In this document: positions 9,438 through 21,985 of the stretch, one piece after another
Layout of the letters: every line of letters starts with the position of its first letter
How positions within the stretch are numbered: the stretch's first letter is position 1
Assembly (NCBI GenBank): GCA_965153455.1
Contig: OZ234493.1
Location: 5,332,001 to 5,396,000, forward strand
Direction of reading: 5' to 3'
DNA from: Sphagnum compactum
Taxonomy: Eukaryota; Bryophyta; Sphagnopsida; Sphagnales
Length of the DNA: 64,000 bases
The notes under the pieces: generated by a model
Told to the model about the DNA's origin: nothing
Seen by the model: only the letters and a program-made list of their open reading frames with translations
The model's database searches: none
Program-made: the position numbers and the translations under genes

Positions 9438-12029
9438 CTATGTGTTGATATTACATTGGCCTGGATGTTTGACACACCAAAGAGGCTGCAAAGGTTCAGC
9501 ACTGATACCCCTGGACACTAACCGGAATCTCCAGTCATTCAACCTGTCAATAGCCTGTGCATATCGTTTTTTCCCATCAGGGTGCTTGTTGCCTGACCAA
9601 AGTGACTCAGCCAAAGCTGCAGTACGGGGCCACAGACGGCTGTCAAGAACTGTAGCATCTGCTTGCTCTGACCAGAGGCTCACCTCTGCACCAATCACAA
9701 GAGCAGCTTCAGAACTTGTCAAATTGAAAGTGATATCATAGTCATAAATTCTTGCCCATGTTTTGAAAGGTCCGCACCAGGATCCGCCATTGCCACCAGG
9801 GTAGTTAAATGGATTTCCTGGGTCATTGCTGTCTTCATCATACCTATACAAGACCAACCCAAGGTCATGTCAACTACAAACTGGGGAAAAACATTTGAAA
9901 TGTTACAAATCTTGTAATGTAACATTTTATTTGCTCCCTGGAAGGCCCAATTTGTTAGAGAGAAAAGATACTCTTGGTAGAGCATTTCATGATGTAAAAG
10001 CACATATTGGCAGTGGTGCACTACATCCTGCAATGACCACCATATCAAAGGTGATCAGCAAAGAGATGCCAATACGCTACAGTGACAGTTGAAGAGCAAC
10101 ATACCGGCTGTCATTACCAACCCAGCCACCATGTCCACAATCAAGGTAGTAAAAGTCTGATGATGATACAATTGTGCGGTAGCCATTAGACGTCAAGAGC
10201 TTAGTATTTGCAGCACCATTGTTCCATGTCTGAAGAATTGTTGTCTCTTTTGGAAGAGCTGTGGATGGCACATTTATATCCCTGTCGGTGAGGAGGTCTT
10301 CCCAATACACTGCAGTCTTGTTGCTTCCTGTTATATAAGGATGTGTTGTGATCACAAATTCTTCCAACAGTGTGCTCATGTTACCCCCTGCAAGTACATA
10401 TTCCTGCAGGCAATTGTCATTGCCATTTGGAGATTCTACTGTCCTTGACCACAAGCCTCAATTGGCACAGCAGTCCTGTTTTCTTCCAGTAAGACAATAG
10501 CACCTGTAAGTAGACTTAATCTGGTAATTGTCCATTGCTGTGAGGGGTTTAGACTTCTCATGAGCTCCTCCTATCCCTAGAGTCTATCATATGATGACTG
10601 CAGATGGGTCATGATCTTGACAGAAGGAGAGCATGTGAAGGATACCTGAATATCAAGACTTTTGTTCCAACAGTTTGGATTCACCTCATCACCTCCGCCA
10701 TGGAAGAAATTGTCAGGGAAGAGTGATGCCACCTCTTCAACCAAATTCTTTACCACTTTGTAGGTGAGTGGATGCAGTGGATTGAGCTGTCCAGGCCATC
10801 CTGGCTCTGATGCCATCCTCAAACCCCATGGTGCTCCTGGTTGCAACCAAAATTGGTCATGGCATGTGACAACCTCTGGATAGGCTCCAGACCATGATCC
10901 TGTATGACCTGTGCCGTACATCTCCTTCATAAGGACAGAGCCGCAGCATGCATGGGAAGAATCATTGTCCAAGCTGTGAAATCTTGGACAAACTATTAAC
11001 TGTTTTTACGGAGGACACCTTTGAGCAACTGAACAACTTTGCAGGGTTTAGGGTTTTGTCAAATTCTTTCGCCAAGTACATAGAGGTGATTGAGCAAAAG
11101 GATGTCACGGTATGAAGCTCATGCTTACCGGGCATGTCAAGCTCTGGAATGATGCGCACACCGTGTTGCGTTGCATACTCCAGCACTCTCTTCACATCCA
11201 TGTGCGAGTACCGATGCCTTTCACTGTAAGCACCTTTCTTTGCTAGTTCTGGTTCCTTGAATAGCTCGAGAGGGAAGGAATGAGAATCAGTGATGTGCCA
11301 GTGAAAGACGTTCAGCTTATTGTAAGCCATAGCTCTGATAGTGCGTAGAATCGATTCCACAGGGTAGAAATTCCTCGCAGTGTCCAAGAGCAATCCACGG
11401 TGAGGAAAGTTAGGCTGATCTCGAATGTACACACCATGATCTATAAAGAGCTCCGAGGAGGTCTCAGGACTAGTGCCGCGATGGATTAGCTGAGAGAATG
11501 TCTCCAGCCCGTGTAGTGCTCCCCACACTGTCGCTGCTAAAATGGAGGCTGACAGACTTGAAGGAGCCGATCTAACACCGGTACCTACTACTGCAAGAGA
11601 GCTCTCCGGTACTTCGATGGTGTAGGATTCATCAACGCCATGCTGTAAGTCTGCTTCCAGATCCAACACAACAATAGCAAGAGACTCTAAGACCACTAAA
11701 GCTTCCATCGATTCCACAATCACCAGTGTCTCCTCCTCCTCCTCCTCTTCTTCTTCAGTCCAATGAATGGGTAACCACCGCTCTGTCCTAATGAGCTCCT
11801 TGTACTCTACCACCGCCTTGTCCAACACTGCATTCTCGGGAGACTGGAAATGGAAATCTCTACTCAACAGAATCGCAGGCCCGGAACCCCATTCTACTAC
11901 TTGTGGCATGGGCCACAGATAAACGTTCCCATGGACGCCGGGAAGAAGAAAAGAATCAGAGTGCGACAAAAAAGGCAGCAGCAGGGCAAAGGCAGGAAGA
12001 AGACACACATAATTGTGAAGAGACACCAT
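9438..12029 (-). CDS. HEXO: Beta-N-acetylhexosaminidase, GH20, plant HEXO2/HEXO3 type (four exons)
   Basis: GH20 hexosaminidases remove terminal GlcNAc or GalNAc from N-glycans in the secretory path, vacuole or apoplast. Exons on the - strand are 12029-11129, 10908-10646, 10403-10105 and 9843-9438, joined at good GT/AG sites in continuous frame to give 622 residues. The ATG at 12029 opens a signal peptide ([19 protein letters not shown]); a longer frame begins only with TTG. The N-terminal GH20b domain ends near [10 protein letters not shown]. The TIM barrel follows with [40 protein letters not shown], the catalytic Asp-Glu pair in [43 protein letters not shown] and [18 protein letters not shown]. 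It is somewhat longer than typical plant enzymes, partly through an inserted run of nine Glu around residue 91-99. All key residues are present, so it should be active. Confidence 0.93.
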
Positions 12030-14033
12030 GAGTGCAAGCAGAGCCCCCCAACTCTTCCTTTGCACAACCGATTTGCTTGCAACAAAGAAAGAAGCAAACA
12101 ACGAAGCTCCAAGCAATCAAAGAAGTGCAGCTCGAGCATTAAATACTTATCAAACAGAATTTGTTAATGCCTCTTTCAAACAGGGGGCAACTTACGCCTG
12201 CAAGTGGCAGCCTTTTTCTTTTTTTTCTGGTTACGATTTGGTTGATAGAATTAATGGCTAAAAATTTGTGTTTTCTAATTTTCTAGTCGCCACAATTTTA
12301 CAGATTAAATTTATATATATCACCAGATTTCTTTATTGGGTTCTAGCATATAGCCAAATTTTGTGAGGGAATCTTAAACTTTTTTACTTGAATACCCTTT
12401 TTTAACCAAAATTTGGCTAAACTATATTTTGGATGATTTTCAGTTCACTACATCACAAATATGGAAAAAAAGAAACCCTAACAGGAAGCCTCTTCTTTAG
12501 AGGCCTATAGTAAGAATCCATACTGCCAAAATTTTCATTTTAATCCTTAATTAATTGACATTTGATCAAAACAGTACCAATACAAAAATTGGACCAACCA
12601 TCCGAAAGTCACTCATTACATTGGACCCTTTGATGTTATTTTAGTGACAAGTCATAAATGCGTCATTGGTTTCGAGGTGGCTTAGCATTGGTTTTCACAC
12701 ATGGGCAAAATGAGCCTCGAACAAACTAACACAGAAACATGTCACATGTCATGTTTCAATGGCAGCTTGGCACTAGTTTTGACCACTCAAAAATTATGCA
12801 CTTTGAAACATGTCCTTCAAAACCTTGAACTCAAAACCTATCATTCATCGAAACATGTCAAATTTCGACAGGTAACTCAACACTCGTTTTGATGCTCGAA
12901 TTATCATGAACATCACCATCATCCAGTTTTTCCAACCCTGTTTTATGAATTGAACTTCATGACCCCATAATCTTGGCTACACCTTAGGGAAATTGAGATG
13001 TTAAACCTAAATCAAATATGGTGCAAAGGAGAAAAGAGAGATGGCCAACAGAAGCAAAAACCATTATCCTTCCTTGAGCTTAAAAGAATCAGTTACCACC
13101 CCACACAGCCATTCAGGGAAAAGGAGTTGACATTGGGTTATAGTATCTTACCATCCCCCAGAAACACCACAAGCACAATCAGGTCGGTACCTCATCTTGA
13201 TTCCACTAGGTTGCAAATCTATGATCCTCATTTCTATTCATTTCTCACTCGGACACACTAACACCCACGTCCATAAGATCCAAAATTCAGAGTCAATAAC
13301 TTCATGTTTATGGGGAACAGCTCAGACCAGGTTGGTGGTGTGCTAAATTGGTCACAACAAGTGAGGGGGCCCAACTGATAGCATTATGGTTGATGTAACC
13401 AATTCCTGCAGAAATGGCATATGCACATGGGAACAAGGAGATCAAAGACACCAACATAGAGTCCACCCCGAAGTTGAAAGTCCAAACTTTCAAACAAGAA
13501 AAGTGAATCCTGAAGAACATACCGCTTTATGAATGACAGAACCTATTTACAGCTTAATTGGAAGTGCACATTGATGGCACAGAAGGACAAGCTAGCTGCA
13601 CTTATGAGCAGACAGAGATCTGCTGCCTGCAGTGAGGCTGTTACAGCAAAGGGCATAGATATACCAGACAGGTAGAAATGCAGATGCTTAGAACAACAGC
13701 TGGGAAGCTTTTAGCAGTTGTACTCAAAATACTTTGGATTCGCAGGGAAATCATTCTCCACTTGCAGCTGCACAGTAAAGCAACAACTCAAAATTGGCAG
13801 GTTGAGAATAATTGTCAGTTTCAAACTTTTTTATCCTGGGTTCACACAAGGATACTATTGAGACAGCACTTATCTAATCTTTTTGATGTCATAGTTAACT
13901 TGTTGAACTTAAGTTTCAGTGGCTAGCACCAGAAAATGTACTCCATCCATTTCCAAAAGCAACAGGAAGACTCAACGCATGCTGCCAGCTAGTATTCAAG
14001 AGGCAAGATGATATAAATGTCAATAGTATCCTC
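12030..14033. other. Gene-free spacer upstream of the hexosaminidase gene
   Basis: The first hundred bases or so should be the hexosaminidase leader and promoter. The rest is AT-rich and holds only short open frames without recognisable domains. I find no RNA gene, transposon ends or long repeats. The final exon of the Atos-like gene could be hidden in the right half, but I could not find it. Confidence 0.5.
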
Positions 14034-14150
14034 ATTCCAAGCTCCAACCAGCTTGTAAGGGTAAAAGCTTCATTTTCATTTTAGCTTGACCTTATAAAAG
14101 CAAGCATCCCAAGGCATAGAGAAGTCTACACAGACAGTAGTCCTTGGGCT
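14034..14150. repeat. Dispersed repeat, copy 2
   Basis: This is the partner of 9075-9190 in the same orientation. The shared blocks are interrupted by small insertions, including CATTTTCATTTTAGCTTG and GGCATAGAGA. It lies in the 3' flank of the Atos-like gene. Confidence 0.5.
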
Positions 14151-14831
14151 TGTTCTATGGCAAATATTTCAGAGCAGATTGAATCTAAAGATGTTGGCAC
14201 TACTTGCTTCAGACAGTTTGATACTCTGATTAGTTTTCACTATTATCACAAACCTAGACAAGTACCTCTATCAAAGTCTCTACATAAAAAAAGACACACG
14301 TATCCTATTCCAAACAAAATTCATCACCTTATCATAGAGCTGATGACCAAATCAAACTGCTCAGTTGCCCCACAGCAGGGACTCTCTGAAAACAGTGGCA
14401 ATGTGTACACTGCAAACTCTTGGCCCAAAAAATATTGATTGCTCAAAATCTCTCCCTTATATCCAGACTCTAAAAGTGTATCACTTCAGGATCAACCATT
14501 GAGTCCAAGCTCTGTGGTTGAAATCCTACTGGCGAGCAATTTTTGGAACAAGAAGTCCCACTGTACATTTATGTAGTAGAGTGATTATTTTCTAAGAACC
14601 TAAACTGACACCTAGCAGTCATAGTTTCCAGAGGAATAATGGAACATTTCCTTATTCCTCATGGTCACAAATTGATTGTAAATGGAGACACTTCTAAGCT
14701 TCTCAGAGGAAAGACAGGATGGCATGGCCATGACCAAGACCTGTTCTAGTAGGCTGTGATAAAAAAATTGTGCAACACATTGCTTGAGATCATGGTCACA
14801 GTTACTTCCCTGCTGAAATTTCACAAACAAT

Positions 14832-17800
14832 TCATATGGGAAAAGTTATAAAGTAGAGAAAATGCACCTTGCCCTCATCGGCATCTGATTGGCGCTGCGG
14901 GAAAACCACCCTCAGATCTCCATAGATATAAAAGCGTCGTCTGTCTTCAGCATCCAGAGCTTTCACTGCACATGGAGGCGTAGACTGCCCACTGAAGGAC
15001 TGCTCACTTGCTGCTTTCTCTTTACCTGGGGTCCTAAGAGGCGGGCACATAAAACGAAGATGGAGAGCATACCGAAGTACACTTCCACCCCCTTCTCCAC
15101 TTTTTAGACTCCCCTGGCTGTTGCCACTTCTGTAACTGCTCGAACCACCAGTCCTTCCTGGACCTCCATTTCCTCCTTGCTTGCTAGTCTGTCCATGAAG
15201 CTCCTGGTTTCTTCTGGCTGGAGTACTGGCAAATGAATTGTGCTCCTGGGTAAAACCGGATAAACTTCCCATACATCCACCTGACCTCATACCTGAACTT
15301 CCATAAGTTTTGGACAATCCACCACTGCTTTCATGTACCTTGCTGTTGAAAGTCCTTATTGGGAAGGTCCTGCTTTCTTCATTGCTTTCAAATTCTGTAC
15401 TGGACTTTACCTTTCCACAGCAGACAGCTTTACTTAGTTCCTCACAGATACACCCTTCAAGAGTATATCTGCAACCCCTAGAGCTACCATTGATGTTCCT
15501 ACAGGCTCTTTTGTCTACTTCCAAACCACTACCCTCTGAGAAGTTTTCCTGCTGAAAACTGCTGTACATATCTAGTGGAGACCCCTTTGGGTCCACACAG
15601 CCACTGAAGCCTGGAAAGCAGCACATGTCACCAGCCCCATTTGAGGATGAGCCAGACAGCCGACTTTTTGGTGAATCTAGTGCCACTCCACCAGAATCTT
15701 TTATTGGAGTTGATGACTGCCCCCCAGATGCTAGTGAAACTTTATGCCGAAGAAATGTCTACACAACATTCAAACAACATCACAACCAGCATTTATCAGG
15801 ACAAACCTTTGACCTACAAAAAGATAATACCAAGTTCTGATCACCAGATTACATGTTGGGCAACTCAAAATTTCAAGTGTACAATAGCCTCCTGTTCGAT
15901 GCAGTCATGAGATGTTTCCAGGTGGAAGTCATCAACATAAAGAGATCAAGTGGCTTCCCAGTAAAATCCCACATGAATGAGTAACAGGAAAACAAAGGTC
16001 TATCAATTGTAAATGTGTTCAAGGCTCAACAGTCAATTGGAGTTCAACTTGCATAATGAATTAGAGACTGGGTTATTGTTAGATGCTATCCATCAATGTC
16101 AGTCTTGCTCCCACAATATTGCAAATTTATGACCATGGGCATTAGGAATGCTTTAAAGTGATCAAACGCACAAAAAGCTCGAGGAAACTCTCCAGAAATC
16201 CTTCAAAACCAGTACGAAGCAATGCTCCAGAATTGGTTAGAACAGCTTCAAGCTTCGCTCGACCTTTCCAAAATGACAGAACAGTTTACAAGATTTTTGC
16301 CATCCCAGTACCAGCTGAGATAGGCTATCAACTGGATTTCCACTTTGACATAGGCAACAACTTATCCAAATCATGGATCCACAGTCAAACTGTCTCATCT
16401 CATTTGCACAACAAAATTTTGTACAGCAAAAGTATACATTCTGATGGGATTTTGGATGCTGACCACTAATCACCACAAAGATGCAAGGACTGAAACAAGA
16501 CAGGCATGTCAATTTAATATCTGCCCCAGAACAGCTCGGCCTGAGGGGTTGTGCAACCTGTGGAGAAACATCTCAAGAGGGTTGGACCTTGATCTACAAA
16601 TTTCAAGAAGGTTAAGTACAACAGACACCCAGGTAGCAAAAAGCAAACAACATACCTTAGTACCATGTGGCATGTCTGTTAAGTCATAGCTACAAATAAA
16701 TGTATGAACAGGTGTCATCTCTGGATTGCTCAGCACCTACATTCACACTTTTAGCAGTCAATCCCCTGCCTCAAAGTTCTGGTCCCCTCCAAAATTATCT
16801 TTCCAGACAGGCAGTCTACAGCCTAAACCATGCAATATATTGTCTATCCTTGCAGGCTACATTGAGTCCTGAAACAAGCTGAATCAGTGAAAATGTATCC
16901 ATACCAGTTGTACACGGCCCTGAACAGGTATACGAATGCGGGATTTAACTGGGTGAAGATCGTTGATTTTACTTTTGTAGGCTCTATTGAGAACATTGTC
17001 GCCTGAGGCACTTCCAACAAGATCAATGGAGGCAAAGTACAGCAAAGAGCTGTCTCCATCCACACATGTGACAGAAAATGGGAGTTTCCGCATTGATGGT
17101 GACCAGCTTCCACCCGTCACACTCAGCAAAGCAAGAAATCCATCCAATTTCTGTTCCACAATCATCAATGCATCTTAGGACAGTGCAAGAATCTTCATAA
17201 TCCCATACCCTAATAAGAAATGACCTTCTAGTGCATCCTCTGCTTGACTGGCCATGCCAAACTGCATTCCAGGCTGAAACAGCTATCTGCAAGCAGATCG
17301 TCTTCCACAATAACACACAATGTGCTTTTTTGGCTCCTAGTGCCAGAACAAAATCAAACCAAGAACTTGAATTCTCCTGATTGAACCCTAATACCTTCAT
17401 CTGACACAGGGATCAGAATATCAATCCCAGCAAGAGCTCCTGGCAATTAAACAGAGTCACTTAAAAACAAGCAAATCTATTAATTTGCAGAGAAAGTCCA
17501 TGACAACACTTTGAAGGTAACCTTTCTGTCAGCTGCAGCAAAACCCAAACTAACGTGACAAGAATGAGTGCAGTCTTAAAACTTTGAAGGTAACCAATGT
17601 GTTAGTTCCGGCAAGACTCAAATGCACACAATGAGAATAAGTTGCAGTAGTAACCTTATGAGTTTCACTCACAAAGTATCAGACCATAACCTTCATCATA
17701 AATGGCAGTGAAAGAAAGCAGATCCCTTGAGAGAAATACCAGAACATTGTCTCTATTTCAGAGTCACTCCTTGCAGAAAAAAGCCATTGATAGAAATGAC

Positions 17801-19635
17801 AAAACTTCCTCCACAAAAAGGCATGTCAAGTTGTGCAAACCTGGAAAGTTTTTCCAGCCAGAAATCGCCCTGACAATAGAGATTCTTCGAATGAGCCAAC
17901 CAGGGAACGCCTGGTGGGCAGACCAATGGAACCACTAGGGCTCTTAATGCCAATAGTAGGCACAGACATTGGTTCACACCCCCAGCTTGTCACACCCAGT
18001 TGCTTCTGTGGAGTTCCTGACACTGCATAGTGGCTGCCAGGGCCAGACTCTTCAAAACAACCTACAACAATATTGGTTACCGCATCCTCAACCCTCACTT
18101 TCTCCCCTTCTGGAAACAAATCTGACCTCCAACTCGTGAGGTGGGGATGATCTGTTTGCAACATCAACCGGTTAGAATCAGATGACTCCCAAGGCTGAAA
18201 TTTTCCAGGAGAGCCATGCAAGTCAATGCTTGCGGCTGCTGGGGACAACCATCGAGGTCGAAGGGGTGACAAAGAGAGGATTGGTGTAAGGCAAGGACGT
18301 GGCAACTGGAAATCTTTTGAAACGGTTTCTGAAACAGAACTGTGCCAAATTCCTCTCTCTACTGCCACCTCCCTCTCTGGAAATATCCGAGAATTTGCTT
18401 TCTTCGGCCTGAAAGTGCTATCCATGTCCCTGCTCCTTGTTAGCACTGGCCCATCTGTTTGAATTTCCAAGGGTATGGCCATGGCATGGTTTGAGTGGTC
18501 TCTCATATGTGTCCGAGGGATGTTGACAGGGCTGCTCACATAATGTGGATTCACACCTCTTCTACAGTCTAACAGCCCCATGATGGTGGCTCTTTCCTCT
18601 AAATTTCCTCTCCTATTTTGATCATCAGAATCATCCTTTTCCAATACCCCACTGTTCTGGCCTGAGGTGAGCATATCAGGCAGATGAGATGAAGGTCTCT
18701 TGCACATAATAATGCCTCCAGACTCACTCCCCCCTGCATCTCCATTGCTTCCTGAAAGAGAATTACTGCCGAGCTCAAACGCAACCTGCAATCAGAATAT
18801 GCTCCAAACTAGAGACTTACTAAGTACATAAACCTCAAAACACAGAAACAAGAGCAAACATAATAAAAACCAGACAGGTCTGAATTGCTGCTCCTGGAAA
18901 AGGTCAAGCACAAAATCCTCCTTCAAAACCAGCATCATCAAACTAAGTCAAAAGCATCAGCTATATATACTGCAGACACTATAGATGCTTTTGGTCACTG
19001 CTTGCAAAGGTCTTCAGCACACCATGCCAGATGGCATAATTCAATCTCAGATTCTCTCTAGAAAAACCCTCTTGCACCACCACCATCAGATCAACATGAA
19101 GGACTGCAATTCAAATCACCTGTGAGCCTGGAAGAAGCCCTATATCTGTGCCATCAACAGATTTTGAAAGTTGAGATGAAGGTGAGGACTGAGCCTCAAA
19201 GCCAACAATTATCGCAGTTGGAGTGCCTGATGATGATACACTGGCTGATTTCTGTGCTCCAAACAAGCTCTTGTCCCCAGGTTGTATGCCCTCCTTGGCT
19301 AAGGATGCTGTTGTGGCCCCCCAAGGGTACTCCCAGACTCCTCCTTCTGCTTCATGTATATTGGTGGACTCAGAAGATGGCAGACGAGATTTGCTGGTAC
19401 ATTCACTGTAATCCAGCAATCCCTTTTTTGCATGGTGGTTTCTGTCTTTCCTTTCCTGCAATGTGGCACTAGTATTGGAATCTTCTGCAACATCCCAGCT
19501 TAGGTAACTGGTCCCGTTGCCTCCTCCTCCTCCATACTGTTGTGGTCGTCTCGTGATACTACTACAGCGTGCTCCTCCCCCACCCACAGAACAATCGTCA
19601 TCGGATCCTTTAGTAGTTGGTCCAAGAAGCCCCAT
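14832..19635 (-). CDS. Atos/FAM214-like conserved protein (five or more exons)
   Basis: Animal Atos (FAM214) proteins are implicated in transcriptional control; I know of no settled role for plant members. Exons on the - strand are 19635-19120, 18785-17841, 17150-16905, 16736-16656 and 15758-14868, all joined in phase 0. They give 893 residues before the last uncertain step. The start is the ATG at 19635 ([14 protein letters not shown]). About 460 low-complexity Ser/Gly-rich residues come first. The family signature [20 protein letters not shown] is at about 468-487. Then come the core [54 protein letters not shown] and [18 protein letters not shown], and near the C-terminus [12 protein letters not shown] and [20 protein letters not shown]. 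Reading straight on ends 11 residues later at a stop at 14832. Alternatively, a weak donor (AAG|GTGCAT, exon end 14868) leads to a short final exon I did not find. Function is unknown; membership in the family is well supported. Confidence 0.85.
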
Positions 19636-21075
19636 TTCGTGGTACGTGGGTCGCTCACTCGCCCCCTTCCTTACTTAGCCCTGTTGGATTGTTGCGAAAG
19701 ATAACGGAATCGAGCTTGGTCAAGATGATCCCAACAAGACCCGCAGCGCTAAAATCAATACGGCTACAACATATCCTTCTCTGGACAAATCTTTACTGAT
19801 AAGAAAGAAAGCTCCGGAAGTTAGCGCCAAGATGGCGGAGTTCTGCTATTCCTCCTCCTCCGCCGAACTACTCCAAAGTCTTGTTACACTTGGAGACGAC
19901 GATGAGAGCACCATCTGATCCCTTGTGCGCTACAATTTGTGGAAACGATATCTCTTTCTACTTTTATCTCTCCGGTAAAACAGCCCTGTGCCAATCCTAA
20001 CCAGAAAACATCGAGTCGGACAAAGACCAACAACAAGAAGTACGAGGCAAAGAGGAATCGGCTAGCCTCTCTCCTCAACAACAACAACCACTCTTTGCAG
20101 ATGTCTGTGAGGGGTTGTAGGTCGTCACTAAACAGCGCCGTCCTTGGATCTTTGACTTTTCTTCTTCTGCCTGAAACACATTTTTGCAGCGACAACAACC
20201 TCCACCACCACAGGGCTGACACGACGACGAGCACGACCACGACAGTTGTGTTGTTGTTCTCAAGCCCCGATCCTTGAAGTTGTGCGCACAAAGACGAGGA
20301 CTCGTCCTCCTTCACTTGGGACACCACCGCCACCACGACGATCCATCGTCTCTCATTCATCAAGAGCCTTGATCTTCAGTACTTGCCTGAACTACTCCCC
20401 TTCCTTCATCACAACAACGATGCTACTCAGGTCAGAGCAGTAGCAAAGCAAAGTGAATTCCAAGCCCCGCACGCACGCACGCACGCATCTCTCTGTCTCC
20501 GTCTCTCTGTGAGCCTCAATCCCTCTGCCTTCCATCCAAAAACACCACACCTCCCTTTATCCTCTGCCTTCCGTCCACCGCAAAAGCACATCTATTGAAC
20601 GCTCGCATATTTCAATCCTTGTTCTAACAGAAATTCGTTCTCCCTCGCACCCTCCCCTCTCCTCGTCCTCCGCTGACTTTACATCTTACATCTCTACCCA
20701 CGCTTTGTGAACAACAACAACAAAAACAACAAATAGAAACAGCAACGCAAAAGCAGGCAAGAAGAAAGCCCAAGACAGCGAGACACAGAGGGAGAGAGAG
20801 AGAGAAAGACAACAAGACACAGCAGCAAACTTGCACTACTGCCGACTGGCGCACACAATACGTGGAACTACTACACATACGTCAGGGCAACGAATGGGGA
20901 CATTGGAGCGGCAGGCCAAGCGAGACCAGGCGAGGCCAGACGAGACGAAGACGAGGGCGCAGGCCCAGAGCAGCAGCAGCAGCAAAGAGGGCGAATAGCC
21001 GGCGCACATGTAGTAGAGAAAGAGCAGGAAACAAAAGGAGGTGTGCGACGATAGAATACACGCAACGAGACAGCC
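19636..21075 (-). promoter_or_regulatory. Leader/promoter region of the Atos-like gene
   Basis: This stretch upstream of the ATG at 19635 is rich in simple repeats on the + strand: (ACGC)n near 20471-20487, GA runs near 20791-20806, AAC/CAACAA runs, and AGC repeats near 20971-20985. It is GC- and CpG-richer around 20880-21060. The open frames within it (for example 19884-20363 on the - strand) are biased by the repeats and match nothing I know. A long 5' UTR plus promoter is the simplest reading, but the transcription start is not visible. Confidence 0.4.
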
Positions 21076-21985
21076 CTGGTGTCGCTATTGAAGCAACACC
21101 GTTCCCCACAGCTGTTTACACGTTTCACCATTCACCATCTGCTACTCTACCCTAATGTCATTTCTCTTCATCCTTTTATCATTCACCCACCCACCAGTGC
21201 AAACCAGGCTCTTTTTTCCCCCAATTTTTGTCTAGTTGGTGGACTGCCTGCCGATCGTCCACCACACGAATGTGCCAAATTTGGCTACCGGTCAGCCAGC
21301 AAAGTAGACTGGCTGCAAAGTAGCAGAGTCCCGCCCCCCCTCTTCTTTTCTGGCAACCGCTAAGAACAGACTAAATCAATAAATAAATAAAATAAAACTC
21401 ATTCTACAACTCATTGTCTAAACATGATGAAGTCTGAGTCTTTTCCTCAAAATATGGAATTTTTTGGACCTTTTTTTCCCCAAAAAATACACTTTGTGCT
21501 GCACTTATCACCGGATTTTATTTTTATTTTTGTTGCCGCTGTGTGAAAATTCGCCAAAAGAAAAGAAAAACACGGAAACCCACCCTGTGCCCTCACAACC
21601 ACTTACTTCTACAATTTACCCATCACGTTGTTAAGTCTTCTTCACTCGTCACAATGTCTACCACCCATCACGTTAACTGTGTACCCTAATGTCATTTCTC
21701 TTCATATTTCATCCAAATTATCATTCATTTTTCACAAGTGTTTACACATTTCATGTGATCACACCTCGTTCATAACATTGTTCTTGCCCACAACACAATT
21801 CACCTAGGTCTAACCTAATGTCATTTCTGTTGATATTTTATCACCCACAAAATAACTCACCCATTACACTACGTCTAACCTCATGTCAATTCTCTTTGTA
21901 TTTGATAATAACATCATTCCTCACAAGTGTTTACACATTTTTATCCATTCACACCTAGTTTATTCTTATATTCTTCTATTTATCA
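21076..21985. repeat. Degenerate repeats with a CCTAATGTCATTTCTCTTCAT core
   Basis: A core close to CCTAATGTCATTTCTCTTC appears near 21151, 21685, 21811 and 21877. Several copies are flanked by GTTTACACATTTCA-like and CATTCACC/TCACCCAC blocks. The spacing is irregular, so this is an old, broken tandem array at the boundary between the genic island and the AT-rich transposon region. Confidence 0.6.

Noticed and set aside
19884-20363. 159-codon open frame in the Atos-like gene leader
   Set aside because: Composition is driven by simple repeats, no family is recognised, and the conserved gene starts at the ATG at 19635.
20862-21155. Arg-rich open frame resembling a basic protein
   Set aside because: It arises from CpG-rich AGG/CGA repeats in a promoter-like region; no conserved motif.
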